The translations under genes were made by a program, and so were the position numbers. From assembly GCF_002646595.1 (NCBI RefSeq), contig NZ_PDUD01000032.1, positions 62,001 through 126,000 of the forward strand: a stretch of 64,000 bases of DNA. The letters run 5' to 3'. Position 1 is the stretch's first letter; every line of letters starts with the position of its first letter. Origin of the DNA: Flavilitoribacter nigricans DSM 23189 = NBRC 102662. Lineage in GTDB: Bacteria > Bacteroidota > Bacteroidia > Chitinophagales > Saprospiraceae. Shown here piece by piece: positions 1 to 9,540 of this stretch. The notes under the pieces are model-generated. The model saw nothing but the letters and a program-made list of their open reading frames with translations, was not told where the DNA came from and did not search any database.

Positions 1-1097
1 ATATCGTAACGGGTGAGGGTATCGCCTAATTCGGTTTTTATCAGGTTGAGATTGAGGGTATCCGGAAAGACGGCCGCTTTTGCGTACTCCAGGAAGGCCG
101 TTTCGTCTTCAAGCAGGGCGATTGGAAAGATCATGGTCATATAAATCAGACCTTTGTCAAACTCCGTTGCCATGTGGACTTCCCCCTGATCGTAGAGCGG
201 GACCAGTTCGTTGTTGAGGCTGGATTGCAGGCTAAAACGGAGCAGGGAACCGTCCAGCTGGTACCAGTCCTGCGCCTGGTGCAGAAGATAAGTGCGGTCG
301 ATGCGGTCGGTGGATTGCCCGAAATTCACCCGTCGTACCCGGTAGCCGGCTGCAGCCAGTTGGTCGAGCACATTATCCTTGCCGAATAGGTGGGCCGCGC
401 CGACCACCGCGAAGGTGCCGGCCCGCTTCGCCAGCGCTTCAAAGGAAGTAGCCTGTATCAGATTGCGTTCGGACATCCGGTAAACATCCGCTTCGTCGTA
501 TACCTTGGGCTCGGTCATTTCCCTTAATTTATCGACATCTCCCCGGGCGTAGGTATTGATGAATTCTTCGTACCAGGGATCATCGATCTTGAACTTCTCC
601 TCTTTTTCGGGAATACCGTCGAGAATGCTGACATGTTCACTCATATCCTCGAGCCCGTGACTGGACAAGCCCAGGTTCATAGCCGTTCGGAAAAGGTAAC
701 AATCCACTACGGTCGGCTTGCCGTACATATCCATCTCATCGAAAATGTTGCTGTCTTCCGAGGACGCATTTTCCTCAGTAGTATCCGTTTCTGCTTCGTC
801 TTCTCCCTCCACGCCGGCCATGAAGGACTTGGCCAGGATCTTGATCAGGAAGGTATCTATTTGCTGAAAGTTGATCTCTCCGGCAAACTGCTCACAGGAG
901 CTGAGTGCGAAATAGAGGGAATCGCCGAAATCGAAAATGCGCCGGTCATTGAGGTGAGCGGAACCGTAGAGGTAGGAGTTGGCGGGCAGTCCGTTACCGG
1001 AGATCTCCCAGAGCATGCTTTGCCGCTCACCGGCATTCTGGGAATAGATACTAGCGATAAAGGCAAACTGGAGCAGGATCAGAGACAGGTATTTCAT
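1..1097 (-). CDS. TraB/GumN family protein, C-terminus cut by window edge
   Basis: The minus strand is open from an ATG at 1097 to the window edge, about 365 codons without a stop. The N-terminus (MKYLSLILLQFAFIASIYSQ) is a signal peptide. Two motifs place it in the TraB/GumN family: YLYGSAHL near residue 40 and FAVVGAAHLFG near residue 230, matching the two conserved G-x-x-H-L elements of this metalloprotease-like fold. An acidic insert rich in E, D and T lies near residues 90-110. Members of this family in Bacteroidota are exported and mostly uncharacterised, so the activity is not known. The 190 bases upstream contain no gene. The 3' end is outside the window. Confidence 0.8.
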   Translation of the reverse strand, partial: MKYLSLILLQFAFIASIYSQNAGERQSMLWEISGNGLPANSYLYGSAHLNDRRIFDFGDSLYFALSSCEQFAGEINFQQIDTFLIKILAKSFMAGVEGEDEAETDTTEENASSEDSNIFDEMDMYGKPTVVDCYLFRTAMNLGLSSHGLEDMSEHVSILDGIPEKEEKFKIDDPWYEEFINTYARGDVDKLREMTEPKVYDEADVYRMSERNLIQATSFEALAKRAGTFAVVGAAHLFGKDNVLDQLAAAGYRVRRVNFGQSTDRIDRTYLLHQAQDWYQLDGSLLRFSLQSSLNNELVPLYDQGEVHMATEFDKGLIYMTMIFPIALLEDETAFLEYAKAAVFPDTLNLNLIKTELGDTLTRYD

Positions 1098-1288
1098 TGA
1101 TGTTTGGGATTTGGAATGATATTCAGGACAAATTTACACACTCCGCCGCATTGGATCGGGCAGATATTTGAGTTTTGGTCCGTCGACGCTCCTTTTTGGT
1201 CTAAAAGCTATACATCCGATCCGGTGCGCACCAATTGTCGGTGCAGCCCGGGAGGATCGATACGGCCTGGCAGTAGACTATTTGCAAA

Positions 1289-1726
1289 CTACTCCTGCAA
1301 AGAAGGTCGGTCCTTACGGTGATTTTCGAACATCTCCACTGCACTTTTAACCATGCCCATGAATCCAATGCCCAGAACGATCAGGCCGAAGGACAATTCC
1401 TGCAGCACTTCGTGGGGAGAGGCGAGGTAGCCGATCAAACCGAGCACAATGAATACGAGGGTGGCGACGGACATAAAGGTCAAAAAGGTTTTTCCTTTTT
1501 TGGGATTTTCCCAGATCCGGCGCGAAGCTTCATTTTGAACTTTGGTGGTATCCTGGAGGGTGGAAAAGCTGATGCCCAGGCCCATGAAGATGAGTAAATT
1601 ATTGAGGTTGTCCCACAGGGTATCGAAACCGACGATATAGGGCAGGACGGCGTAGTACAACCCAATGAGCATGAGGGGATACTGGAGATAGCTGATCTTG
1701 TGGAACAAATCTTTGGCGTTGATCAT
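1289..1726 (-). CDS. Small integral membrane protein, unknown function
   Basis: The 145-residue protein starts at MINAKDLFHKISYLQYP. I chose this ATG because AGGTG lies just before it, and the upstream extension to 1801 has no membrane-protein character. Four hydrophobic stretches are visible: residues about 15-35, 40-60, 80-105 and 110-130. They are separated by a short basic loop (RRIWENPKKGK), which suggests a four-helix inner-membrane protein with that loop in the cytoplasm. I recognise no enzyme motif. It is a single gene, with the divergent ankyrin gene more than 300 bases away. Similar small membrane proteins are common and unnamed in Bacteroidota. Confidence 0.7.
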   Translation of the reverse strand: MINAKDLFHKISYLQYPLMLIGLYYAVLPYIVGFDTLWDNLNNLLIFMGLGISFSTLQDTTKVQNEASRRIWENPKKGKTFLTFMSVATLVFIVLGLIGYLASPHEVLQELSFGLIVLGIGFMGMVKSAVEMFENHRKDRPSLQE

Positions 1727-2049
1727 AGGTTCACCTGGTTTAATGCTGAAGTGATGCGGGAGCGCGAGGCTAAAGTTACAAAACGCATCTTTGGCCGGCA
1801 AGTCGCTATGGGATTTAGAGTCTATCCAAAAACCATCTATGGAACCTCATTTCCTCCTTCCGTAGTGCTGCTACGAAACTCGAAAGTGACTTCGTGAGCA
1901 CCCAACTCTGGTCATTGCCGACAGCAAAAACGGTTTCTGGACAGGCGCTTAACCCATTCACGACAAATACGGGGCCATTCACGAAAATGCGGACGGCAGA
2001 CCGGCTTTTTAAGTGCACCTTCCATTATTTCGAAGGGAAAAAGAGCATT

Positions 2050-2550
2050 ATGAAAAGAAAGGTATTTCTGAAAAGAGCCTGGTCGACCCTGGCCGGTGGA
2101 ATGTTGTTCTCCCCGGCACTGGTTGCCGCCAACCGGGCCAATGAAATTTTTGAAGCCGCTGAGATCAAGGAATTTGTGCGGACGGCCCACGTAGACTTCA
2201 ATGCCTGCAAAAAGATCATCGAGGCCAAACCTTTATTACTGAATTGTACCAATCAGAATAAGAAAGGCGACTTCGAAACGCCACTGGGCGGAGCGGCACA
2301 CATGGGCCGGAAGGATATCGCCGATCTCCTGCTGAGCAAAGGGGCCCGAATGGACCTGTTTATCCACGCTTTTCTGGGGCACGCCGATCTGGTCCGGAAA
2401 ATGATCGGTGAGTATCCGCATCTGCTCCGGGCTCCCGGGCCGCACGGTTTTACCCTGCTGCACCACGCCCAGGCCGGCGAGCACCAGGAACTGGCCGACT
2501 GGATCACCGAAGCCGGGCTGACGGAGACCTTTTTTAAAGGCGCATTCTAG
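2050..2550 (+). CDS. Exported ankyrin-repeat protein
   Basis: The 166-residue protein starts at MKRKVFLKRAWSTLAGG. The ATG at 2050 is preferred over an upstream one because it puts a basic n-region plus hydrophobic core (ending near LVAA) at the N-terminus, typical of a signal peptide; the KRKVFLKR start is faintly Tat-like. The mature part has ankyrin features: TPLGGAAHMGRKDIADLLLSKGA, then a repeat with LVRKMIGEYPHLLR and a last one with GFTLLHHAQAGEHQELADWI. That gives about three repeats, which mediate protein-protein contacts in known families. Partners cannot be inferred from the neighbours. Confidence 0.75.
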   Translation: MKRKVFLKRAWSTLAGGMLFSPALVAANRANEIFEAAEIKEFVRTAHVDFNACKKIIEAKPLLLNCTNQNKKGDFETPLGGAAHMGRKDIADLLLSKGARMDLFIHAFLGHADLVRKMIGEYPHLLRAPGPHGFTLLHHAQAGEHQELADWITEAGLTETFFKGAF

Positions 2551-2583
2551 CGCTCCGGTAAAGGGGAGATCTTCCAATGTGCC

Positions 2584-2702
2584 CAGGTAAGTGCAGCGCA
2601 CCGGACTATGTTCAAACCCATTGGATGAAAACAACCCAGAGCTACAGCGTAGCGATCTGATGGATCGACAGGGATAATCAGCAGAACGGTGCGCTGTACC
2701 TG
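2584..2702. repeat. Long inverted repeat between ankyrin and LytTR genes
   Basis: CAGGTA-(AGTG)-CAGCGCACCG at 2584-2603 pairs with CGGTGCGCTGTACCTG at 2687-2702, leaving about 80 bases between the arms. The arms match except for four extra bases in the left arm. Inside are smaller pairs around CTACAGCGTAGC. It may be a decayed miniature element or a transcript-end structure; there is no T-run. Confidence 0.4.
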
Positions 2703-2799
2703 AAAACATCGATCCGGTGCTGTTGCCTGGTGCCGATTGGAAAAAACGCGTTCAACGACGGACTCCGTGGATCCGGCGGAAAATGAATATCTTTAGAAA

Positions 2800-3567
2800 A
2801 TGAAAGAGATCACTACCACTCTGATGGCGGAAAGGAAGTACTTCGTTTTCAGCCTGCTCTACCTGCTGGTCATCGGAGTGGTGATGATGGCTCAGAATTA
2901 CATTCGTTACGGCTGGCACGATACCTATAATCCCTGGCCGACTGTAGTGTTCCTGAGTATTGGGCTGATCCTGTTCATTGCCGTTGCCCCCATTTATTAT
3001 CTGGGAATAGAATGGATCCGGGAAAAATACCCCCACCGTTTCTGGCTGCCGGCGACCGCCTGGATCCTCCTGACCGTTTTGATCTTTTATGCTTTTTCCA
3101 GCCTCCTGCTATACCTGACCACCCTGGCGGAAGTGCCCTTCAAAGGGAGTTACGCCCGTTTCTATTTTGGCCGGGCCGTCGTCTTTCATCTGTTGTACTT
3201 ACTGGTAACGGCTTTTTATTTACTACGAAAAGAGCGGGGCACAGAGCCCAAACACATCTCCGGTACACTAGGCCGGAAAAAAGTGACCATCAAAGCGGAT
3301 CAGGCCAAATGGATTGAAGCGGATGATCATTATCTCAAGGTCCACCTCGCCGAAGGCGTGATCCTGACCCGCTCCACCCTGGATCAGATGACCGAAACGC
3401 TGAATCCGGACTTCATCCGCATTCACCGCAAGTACCTCGTCAACCGGCAGCAGGTGATCGGTAAGGAAAAGAATAAGCGCGATGAGTACCTGATCCTGTC
3501 CACCGGAGAACGACTGAAGGTAGGCCGCTCGTACCTGCCGCTTGATCTGCAGTACGCCATAGATTAG
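2800..3567 (+). CDS. Membrane-bound LytTR-family transcriptional regulator
   Basis: The 255-residue protein has four predicted membrane helices (about residues 15-32, 46-68, 84-108 and 124-143), then a cytoplasmic LytTR DNA-binding domain at about 158-255. The LytTR part shows WIEADDHYLKVHL, FIRIHRKYLVNR and a C-terminal LKVGRSYLP strand, all typical. There is no receiver domain, so the membrane part is the likely sensor, as in the many Bacteroidota 4TM-LytTR proteins. The kinase partner, if any, is not adjacent. TATCTTTA lies only 5 bases before the ATG and could be a weak -7 box for a near-leaderless transcript, but I see no -33 TTG. The target is unknown. Confidence 0.85.
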   Translation: MKEITTTLMAERKYFVFSLLYLLVIGVVMMAQNYIRYGWHDTYNPWPTVVFLSIGLILFIAVAPIYYLGIEWIREKYPHRFWLPATAWILLTVLIFYAFSSLLLYLTTLAEVPFKGSYARFYFGRAVVFHLLYLLVTAFYLLRKERGTEPKHISGTLGRKKVTIKADQAKWIEADDHYLKVHLAEGVILTRSTLDQMTETLNPDFIRIHRKYLVNRQQVIGKEKNKRDEYLILSTGERLKVGRSYLPLDLQYAID

Positions 3568-3596
3568 AATGCCAGATCATATAGAGGCTGTCCCCG

Positions 3597-6500
3597 CTAG
3601 CGGATCAGCGCCACATCTCCCTGGAAGACTTCCGTCTGCCCGTCCACAAACCGTATCTGGGCCACGTACACGTACACCCCGCTGCTCAGGTCCTGACCGT
3701 TGAGCGTACCGTCCCAACTGCGGATCGGATCATTGGGCAGCAGATCATTATCCTGATAGACCAGATGCCCGTCGCGGCTGAAAACCCGCAGGGATTCGAT
3801 GGCCACAATGTCATTATCGCCGTAGATAAAGAAGTAATCGTTATTGCCGTCCATATTCGGACTAAAGGCATTCGGGATATACACCCGCCGGCGCTTGTTC
3901 ACCTGTACAAAGACTACCGCTTCCGCCCGGCACAGGGTTTCGGTATCTTCTACCCGAACGCGGTAATAGCTACTGATCTGCGGAGAGACCGTGGTATTGG
4001 AACCCGCCAGGGTATTGTCGTGATCCCACTGGTAAAGTACGTTGGCACTGCTGCTGAGGGCTGCTAGTTCGATGCTGTCTCCAAGATCCAGTTCGATGGT
4101 TTCGCTGCCGAGGCTGACGGTCAGTTCCGGCGGCGTCTGGATGGTAACGGGAAATTGCTGTTCACAGCCACCGCCGTCCTGTACGATCAGTACATAATCT
4201 CCGCCGGGCAGGTTGCTGATTGCCGGGGTCCGGAAAAACCGGTCGCCATCAACGGAGAAAAGATAATCGCCCAGTCCGCCGTTTACTTCATCTACGTAAA
4301 TGATCCCGCTTTCCGGAGCATCGAGGCAACTGATATCGCGAGTACTCAGACTGGCGGTGATCACGGGCGGCTCTTCCAGTTGGAAGGTATCCGAAGTGAT
4401 GCAATCTCTTTCGTTGCGGATCTGGAGCGTATAGGTGCCGGCACCGAGCTGGTTGATGCCGCTGGTGGTGGCGCCGTTGCTCCACTGGTAATAAAGATCC
4501 TGATAGGGCCCTTCCACCAGCGCCTGCAACTGTCCGTCCGTTTCACCACCACAACTGACGGGAGCGATCTGCCGGATCTCCAGTTCCAGAGGCGCTGCCG
4601 GTTCGGTGATCTCAATTTCCGTGACCGATTCGCAGAATAGGTCGCTGGTAACGGTCAGCTGGTAGAAACCGGCCGGCAGTCCGGACTGGCTGGACGTAGT
4701 GGCGCCGTTACTCCAAAAATAATCCGCCGCCTTACCGTTCTCGATCCTGACCCCGACCTGACCATTGCTGCCCTGATAGCAGGAAACTTCCTGGAGCAAT
4801 TCGGCCGTGGCCGTAAAGGGTAGCGGCTCTTCCAGGGTGGCGGAGAGCGTGGTCTCGCATCCGTTGGCGTCCGTTACGGTGAGCGTATAGGTGCCGGCGC
4901 AGAGGTCCTGCAGCTGCTCGCTGCGGGCTCCGTCGTTCCAGCTCAGGTCGTAGGGCGGCGTACCGCCGGTAACTTCCACCGTAAGGCTGCCGCTACAATC
5001 TCCGGTGCAGGTGATCTCCTGCTGATCCAGTAATCGGGCCTGCAATTGGGGCGGTTCGTTGACATTGACGGTAAAGGTGCTGTCCCGATAACTGTCGCGG
5101 ATCGTGAAGGTGTATGCCCCCGCCGGTAGATCCGCGATCCGGATCTCCTGGAAATTGGTATCGATCACGCCGTTGCCGGATAAGGCTCCGTCGGCGCTGC
5201 TCCAGTCAAAAGTATAGGGTGGCAAGCCACGGGCGGCACTGAGGGTGATCACGCCGTTCTCATCTCCAAAACAGGCCACACTGGTATCCTGGTAAATGGG
5301 GGACACCCCGGTAATGTATTCAATTTCAAAACAGGCTTCGTACTGGCAGCCGATGGAATCGACAACGCTTACACAACACTGGCTGCCGCCTATTAATCCG
5401 GTAGCTGTATCGCCGGTCTGGCCGTCACACCAGGTGATGGTTGGTGTACCGATACCACCGCTGACGGTGACCCGGGCTTCCGCATCCGCCATACCTTCGC
5501 CGAAAGCGTAGCGGGTTTGCTGGAAGTCGATTGACAGGGGTTCGGCCACGGTGAGATTGGTGTAGACAATACTATCACAGCCTTCCCGTACCCGGAGCGT
5601 ATCGATATAATTGCCGCTGGTATCGTAAGTTTTAAAACCAACGCGGATGCTTTCTCCCGCACAGATCATGGTATCTACCTGGACTACCGGCGTAATATCG
5701 CCCGCATCGGAAACCGACAGTTTGAAGATCCCGCGGGCCTGATAACCGGAACCATCGACCAGGATGAAATACCGACGCCCACCGAAAAGGCAGCTTACTT
5801 CCATCGATTCGTCGTAGTCTCCGGGCTGGTATTGACTTTTGATGTGCCGTAATCCGCCATTGCAAACGCCGCTCACCGCCTGGTAAACCGCCAATTGCGC
5901 ATCCAGCGGTTGAATGAGCTGATCGCTCAGCGCGTCGATCCGGACGTGGCCGGAAGCCGGTGCTATAAAGCTGTACCAGACTGAGTGCTGACTGACAAAA
6001 GCAGACACGTAGGGATCTGCGAAATCCGAAGCGCAGAGGTTGGAGCGAAAACCATCAGTTTCGACAATGCCGTTTTCGGGAACAACACCAAGATCCTCAA
6101 AATCACAGCGCAGGTCGCCGCCTTCTTGTACCCCGGGATCAATGATCCGCAGGCTGAAGGGACCTTCGATGGATTCATTACCGAAGGTGCCGCCGTCGAC
6201 CAGCAAATAATACCGGGTATTCGGCTGGATACAGGTAGGTCGGAGCTGGACGTTGAAACTGCTGTTATCCGAATTGGTGGCCAGCAGGGTAGGAGTGGCC
6301 GTACAATCTCCACCGGGAAACTCGTACAGGGCAGCCTGGGCGTCGAATTCGTCACCTGTATTTAAGGGATCACTGCGTACGTCGATCAGTAGAATATTGC
6401 TGGCGACACTATCGGTGGTAAAGCTGAACCAGACGCCCCGATCATTGATGAAAACGCCGGCAGCCACCACGTCGAAGGGATTCGGCTCGTCGACATTGGT

Positions 6501-7091
6501 CGCGCAGTAGTTATTGTAAACGGGATTAATGAGGTTGCCGATCGAATTGTTGAACCGCACCGTACCCAGATCGATGGCATCACAGATCAGGTCATTGGTG
6601 GCGGGCGGATTGAGGCTTTCTACGGCCATCGTGAAATTCAGGGTACCGGTCACATCACCACCGGCGGGCAGGGCCAGGGAAAGGGACTGGGGCTGGCCGG
6701 GAGCCGGCACGGTAAAATTCTGGCAAATGGTGGCTTCACAATCCGGATTGATCTCACAGCTCGCCGGTGCCGGAATGAGCGGATCGTTCTCGAAGCCGTG
6801 AAAGCAAACTTCGATCTCCGTGGGAAGATCGGCCGGGCAGGAGACGGTCTCGATGTATTGCTGATTGGGCAGCGGCGAAAAGCAGGCGCCGTTTTGTGGG
6901 TAATACTGGTAAGGCTGTCCGTTTACCTGCACACCCCACATCGGTTCGGGGTTGCCGAACAGGTCACCGCAGGTCAGGTCGATGGTGGCACTGTCCACCT
7001 GCAGCACGAGGCCGGTTTGGGCACTCATCCGAAAAACAGAGAGGCAGACAATACTCAGGATTGACAGAGCAATAAACGTACTTCGCATCAT
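3597..7091 (-). CDS. Secreted SprB-repeat protein with CHU_C type IX sorting domain
   Basis: The 1164-residue cell-surface protein starts with a signal peptide ending near FRMSAQ. Residues about 165-310 and 325-455 are two related beta-rich modules (GVWFSFTTDS and SVWYSFIAPA, each followed by YYLLVDG or YFILVDG) resembling pre-peptidase C-terminal domains. Residues about 595-960 contain five or so SprB-type repeats with the core GGTPPYDLSWNDGA and AGTYTLTVTDANGC. A PKD/Ig-like stretch follows. The last 90 residues (YIPNAFSPNMDGNNDYF... RSWDGTLNGQDLSSGVYVY) are the gliding-motility-associated C-terminal domain, a type B sorting signal for the type IX secretion system. The likely role is adhesion or gliding; the ligand is unknown. 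Two adjacent ATGs can start it. Confidence 0.9.
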   Translation of the reverse strand: MMRSTFIALSILSIVCLSVFRMSAQTGLVLQVDSATIDLTCGDLFGNPEPMWGVQVNGQPYQYYPQNGACFSPLPNQQYIETVSCPADLPTEIEVCFHGFENDPLIPAPASCEINPDCEATICQNFTVPAPGQPQSLSLALPAGGDVTGTLNFTMAVESLNPPATNDLICDAIDLGTVRFNNSIGNLINPVYNNYCATNVDEPNPFDVVAAGVFINDRGVWFSFTTDSVASNILLIDVRSDPLNTGDEFDAQAALYEFPGGDCTATPTLLATNSDNSSFNVQLRPTCIQPNTRYYLLVDGGTFGNESIEGPFSLRIIDPGVQEGGDLRCDFEDLGVVPENGIVETDGFRSNLCASDFADPYVSAFVSQHSVWYSFIAPASGHVRIDALSDQLIQPLDAQLAVYQAVSGVCNGGLRHIKSQYQPGDYDESMEVSCLFGGRRYFILVDGSGYQARGIFKLSVSDAGDITPVVQVDTMICAGESIRVGFKTYDTSGNYIDTLRVREGCDSIVYTNLTVAEPLSIDFQQTRYAFGEGMADAEARVTVSGGIGTPTITWCDGQTGDTATGLIGGSQCCVSVVDSIGCQYEACFEIEYITGVSPIYQDTSVACFGDENGVITLSAARGLPPYTFDWSSADGALSGNGVIDTNFQEIRIADLPAGAYTFTIRDSYRDSTFTVNVNEPPQLQARLLDQQEITCTGDCSGSLTVEVTGGTPPYDLSWNDGARSEQLQDLCAGTYTLTVTDANGCETTLSATLEEPLPFTATAELLQEVSCYQGSNGQVGVRIENGKAADYFWSNGATTSSQSGLPAGFYQLTVTSDLFCESVTEIEITEPAAPLELEIRQIAPVSCGGETDGQLQALVEGPYQDLYYQWSNGATTSGINQLGAGTYTLQIRNERDCITSDTFQLEEPPVITASLSTRDISCLDAPESGIIYVDEVNGGLGDYLFSVDGDRFFRTPAISNLPGGDYVLIVQDGGGCEQQFPVTIQTPPELTVSLGSETIELDLGDSIELAALSSSANVLYQWDHDNTLAGSNTTVSPQISSYYRVRVEDTETLCRAEAVVFVQVNKRRRVYIPNAFSPNMDGNNDYFFIYGDNDIVAIESLRVFSRDGHLVYQDNDLLPNDPIRSWDGTLNGQDLSSGVYVYVAQIRFVDGQTEVFQGDVALIR

Positions 7092-7447
7092 GAACTTTGG
7101 TTCGTCAGTTATAAACTACTATCCGGCAAAGCAAAACACCGATCTATCTACCTAATGGGCCGTAATGCCGGAGGAAGCCGTTTGTCCGGGTACGGCGATT
7201 ATCGATCAACGTCTAGTCATTTCTTTATACAACGTCAAACACTTAGACGTCTCTGAAAATTTACCGGGTTGGGTATAGGGCGGGCACGTGTGCGAAGGGA
7301 AGTTGAATATAAAAGTACGACGGACACGAAAATGAAAGCGGTACAGAAAATCCGAACGGACTATTATCTTCAGCTTTTCCGTGCAGCATTCATTTTCATG
7401 CCGGAGTCAAGTTGCTATGGTTATTAACGAAGAATGGCCTGGCTGTA
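7092..7447. other. Gene-free stretch
   Basis: These 356 bases separate the start of the SprB-repeat gene from the end of pheS, both on the minus strand. I see no convincing ORF, terminator with T-run or TAnnTTTG box on either strand. Both short reading frames that cross it are antisense to pheS or lack a credible start. Confidence 0.5.
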
Positions 7448-8479
7448 TTACAATACCGCTTTAAACTGCTCCAAAAAGCGTACATCATTCTCGAACAGCA
7501 GGCGGATATCATTGATCTGGTACAACAGCATGGCCTGGCGTTCGATTCCCATACCGAAGGCAAAGCCGGAGTATTTCTCCGGATCGATACCGCAGTTGAT
7601 CAGCACCTGTGGGTCCACCATTCCGCAGCCCAGGATCTCTACCCAGCCGGTATATTTACACACATTACATCCTTTCGCATTGCAGATAAAGCAGGTTACA
7701 TCCATTTCCGCACTCGGTTCGGTGAACGGGAAATAAGATGGGCGCAGCCGGATATCGGTTTGCGGTCCGTACATTTCACGGGCGAAATACAGGAGGGTTT
7801 GTTTGAGGTCGGCGAAGGATACTTTCTCGTCGATGTACAAACCTTCCACCTGGTGGAACTGCGCGTGGGCGCGGGCCGAAATGGTCTCATTCCGGTAGAC
7901 CCGGCCCGGAGCGATGATCCGGATGGGCGGCTGCTGGTTTTTCATGACCCTGGCCTGTACCGAAGAAGTATGGGTACGCAGCAGCATACTGGTACTGTCC
8001 TTGAGGTAGTAGGTATCCTGCATGTCGCGGGCCGGGTGATCTTCGGGCGTATTCATGGCCGTGAAATTGTGCCAGTCGTCCTCGATCTCCCGCTCTTCCG
8101 CCACCACAAAGCCGATGCGTTCGAAAATGCGTACGATACGGTTCCAGGTAGCTGAGATCGGATGGCGGGCGCCGAGTACCAGCGGATCACCGGGAGCGGT
8201 GAGGTCCAGTTGCTGGGCGCTGGCCTGTTCGGCGGCGGATTCCAGTTCGATCTTCAAAGCGGCGTATTTACTTTCCGCTACCTGCTTGGCTTTATTGACC
8301 AGCTGGCCGTAATCGCGTTTCTGCTCGTTCGGCACATTGCGGATCTCTCCCATCAGGGGTTTCAGAATATTTTTGGAACCCAGGTACTTGATCCGGAACT
8401 GCTCCAGCTCGTCCATATTGGCGGGCTGGCTGTTTTCCATATCGGCGATCAGGCCGTTCACTTTATCGAATACTTCCAT
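7448..8479 (-). CDS. pheS: Phenylalanine--tRNA ligase alpha subunit
   Basis: This is the 343-residue catalytic subunit of cytoplasmic phenylalanyl-tRNA synthetase, which charges tRNA-Phe with its partner PheT (not in this window). The N-terminal coiled coil (about residues 5-85) is followed by the class II core: HPISATWNRIVRIFERIGF, RTHTSSVQARVM, the motif 2 region FHQVEGLYIDE, and motif 3 GFAFGMGIERQAML near the C-terminus. I start at ATG 8479; the reading frame reaches back to a TTG at 8500, but that TTG lies inside a TACTTTTG promoter box. An internal insertion FICNAKGCNVCKYTG carries three cysteines, as in many bacterial PheS. Length and motifs are complete. Confidence 0.97.
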   Translation of the reverse strand: MEVFDKVNGLIADMENSQPANMDELEQFRIKYLGSKNILKPLMGEIRNVPNEQKRDYGQLVNKAKQVAESKYAALKIELESAAEQASAQQLDLTAPGDPLVLGARHPISATWNRIVRIFERIGFVVAEEREIEDDWHNFTAMNTPEDHPARDMQDTYYLKDSTSMLLRTHTSSVQARVMKNQQPPIRIIAPGRVYRNETISARAHAQFHQVEGLYIDEKVSFADLKQTLLYFAREMYGPQTDIRLRPSYFPFTEPSAEMDVTCFICNAKGCNVCKYTGWVEILGCGMVDPQVLINCGIDPEKYSGFAFGMGIERQAMLLYQINDIRLLFENDVRFLEQFKAVL

Positions 8480-8497
8480 GTCTGTCTGATTGAAGCG

Positions 8498-8505
8498 CAA
8501 AAGTA
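8498..8505 (-). promoter_or_regulatory. -7 box of pheS (TACTTTTG)
   Basis: On the minus strand TACTTTTG matches the Bacteroidota -7 consensus TAnnTTTG exactly and ends 18 bases before the pheS ATG. That would give a leader of about 12 bases. No clear -33 TTG is visible at the usual spacing. Confidence 0.5.
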
Positions 8506-8634
8506 AATAATTTTTTGGGATTCGGTGCGCCTGGTCCGGGCTTCGATAGAACGGAAAAACGGATGGCTTCCGACCTTACGGCCGGGCTTCCCCGGAATTA
8601 ACCAGATTGGTGTACAAAAGATTCCGATGATCGG

Positions 8635-9315
8635 CTACCGGCCTGCGTAGTAAGTATCCAGTTCCGGTTTCGGATAATTGAAACGGAAATAGAATCCAGC
8701 CAGCACCCCGAAGACGAAACCGCCGATATGAGCCCACCAGGCAACTCCCTCACTCTGCACTGTTTCGACGTTCAATGCGGCCGTTCCGGCCAGCCACTGC
8801 TGGGTGATCCAAAACCCCAGAAAAAGGATAGCGGGCACCCGGAACACAAAGAACAGGAGCAGCATTTTGATCTTGGAAGTCGGGAACATCACCAGATAAG
8901 CACCCATGATGCCGGAGATGGCCCCACTGGCCCCGACGGTCGGTATCTGGCTGTTCCAGTTGAAATAAATATGGGCTGCGTGGGCGGCCAAACCGGCCAT
9001 CAGGTAGAAAATGAAGAAGTGAAAATTGCCGATCGTCGCTTCGATATTATCGGCAAAGACCCAAAGGAAAAGCATATTCCCGATCAAATGCGCCCAACCG
9101 CCGTGCAGGAACATACTGGTGAACAGCGTATATAGGTCCTGACCGCTGGTCGTTTCTTCCGGAATGGAGCCGTATTCATAAATAAAGGACTGCAACTGCG
9201 CCGGAGGCAGGGAATTCTGAAATAAAAATACAATGATATTCAGGGCGATAAACCCATAACTGAAAATGGGAAAATAGCCTCCTTTTACTTGATCATCTCC
9301 AATTGGAAATAGCAT
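8635..9315 (-). CDS. Rhomboid-family intramembrane serine protease
   Basis: The 226-residue multi-pass membrane protein has the rhomboid catalytic set: HGGWAHLIGN with His76 and Asn80 in the second helix, GASG with the nucleophile Ser130, and WWAHIGG with His196. About six hydrophobic helices are visible. Rhomboids cut single-pass membrane proteins within or next to the bilayer; the substrate here cannot be told from context. The N-terminal MLFPIGDDQV is the usual start in Bacteroidota members and supports the ATG at 9315. It appears to be a single gene. Confidence 0.92.
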   Translation of the reverse strand: MLFPIGDDQVKGGYFPIFSYGFIALNIIVFLFQNSLPPAQLQSFIYEYGSIPEETTSGQDLYTLFTSMFLHGGWAHLIGNMLFLWVFADNIEATIGNFHFFIFYLMAGLAAHAAHIYFNWNSQIPTVGASGAISGIMGAYLVMFPTSKIKMLLLFFVFRVPAILFLGFWITQQWLAGTAALNVETVQSEGVAWWAHIGGFVFGVLAGFYFRFNYPKPELDTYYAGR

Positions 9316-9392
9316 GAGCGGGTATGTTTGTTCGCAATTTAAGTTAACGAGTCGTTTGTGCCAAGTTTATGGGGGGACAAATGTTGGGGGAT

Positions 9393-9483
9393 GGTTGATG
9401 GTTGAGGGTCGAAGGTTGACGGTCGATGGTCGATGGTCGACGGTCGACGGTTGATGGTCGACGGTACGGTTGACGGTTGATGG
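9393..9483. repeat. Heptanucleotide tandem repeat (GGTYGAY)n
   Basis: About thirteen units of a 7-base motif GGT-[TC]-GA-[TCAG] run in phase from 9393 to 9483, with one shortened unit (GGTAC) near 9463. Unit variants include GGTCGAC, GGTCGAT and GGTTGAT. The tract is intergenic, between the rhomboid and ligA genes, and encodes nothing credible. Confidence 0.85.
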
Positions 9484-9540
9484 CGATTATTGAGATGCCA
9501 ACCTCAACACATCCCACTTCAACACCGCAACACCTTCCTC

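Noticed and set aside
7412-8155. 247-codon plus-strand frame
   Set aside because: It is the antisense shadow of pheS, whose protein is unmistakable on the minus strand.
9393-9483. Possible coding repeat in the heptamer tract
   Set aside because: A 7-base unit breaks the reading frame and there is no start or stop arrangement; it is a simple intergenic repeat.
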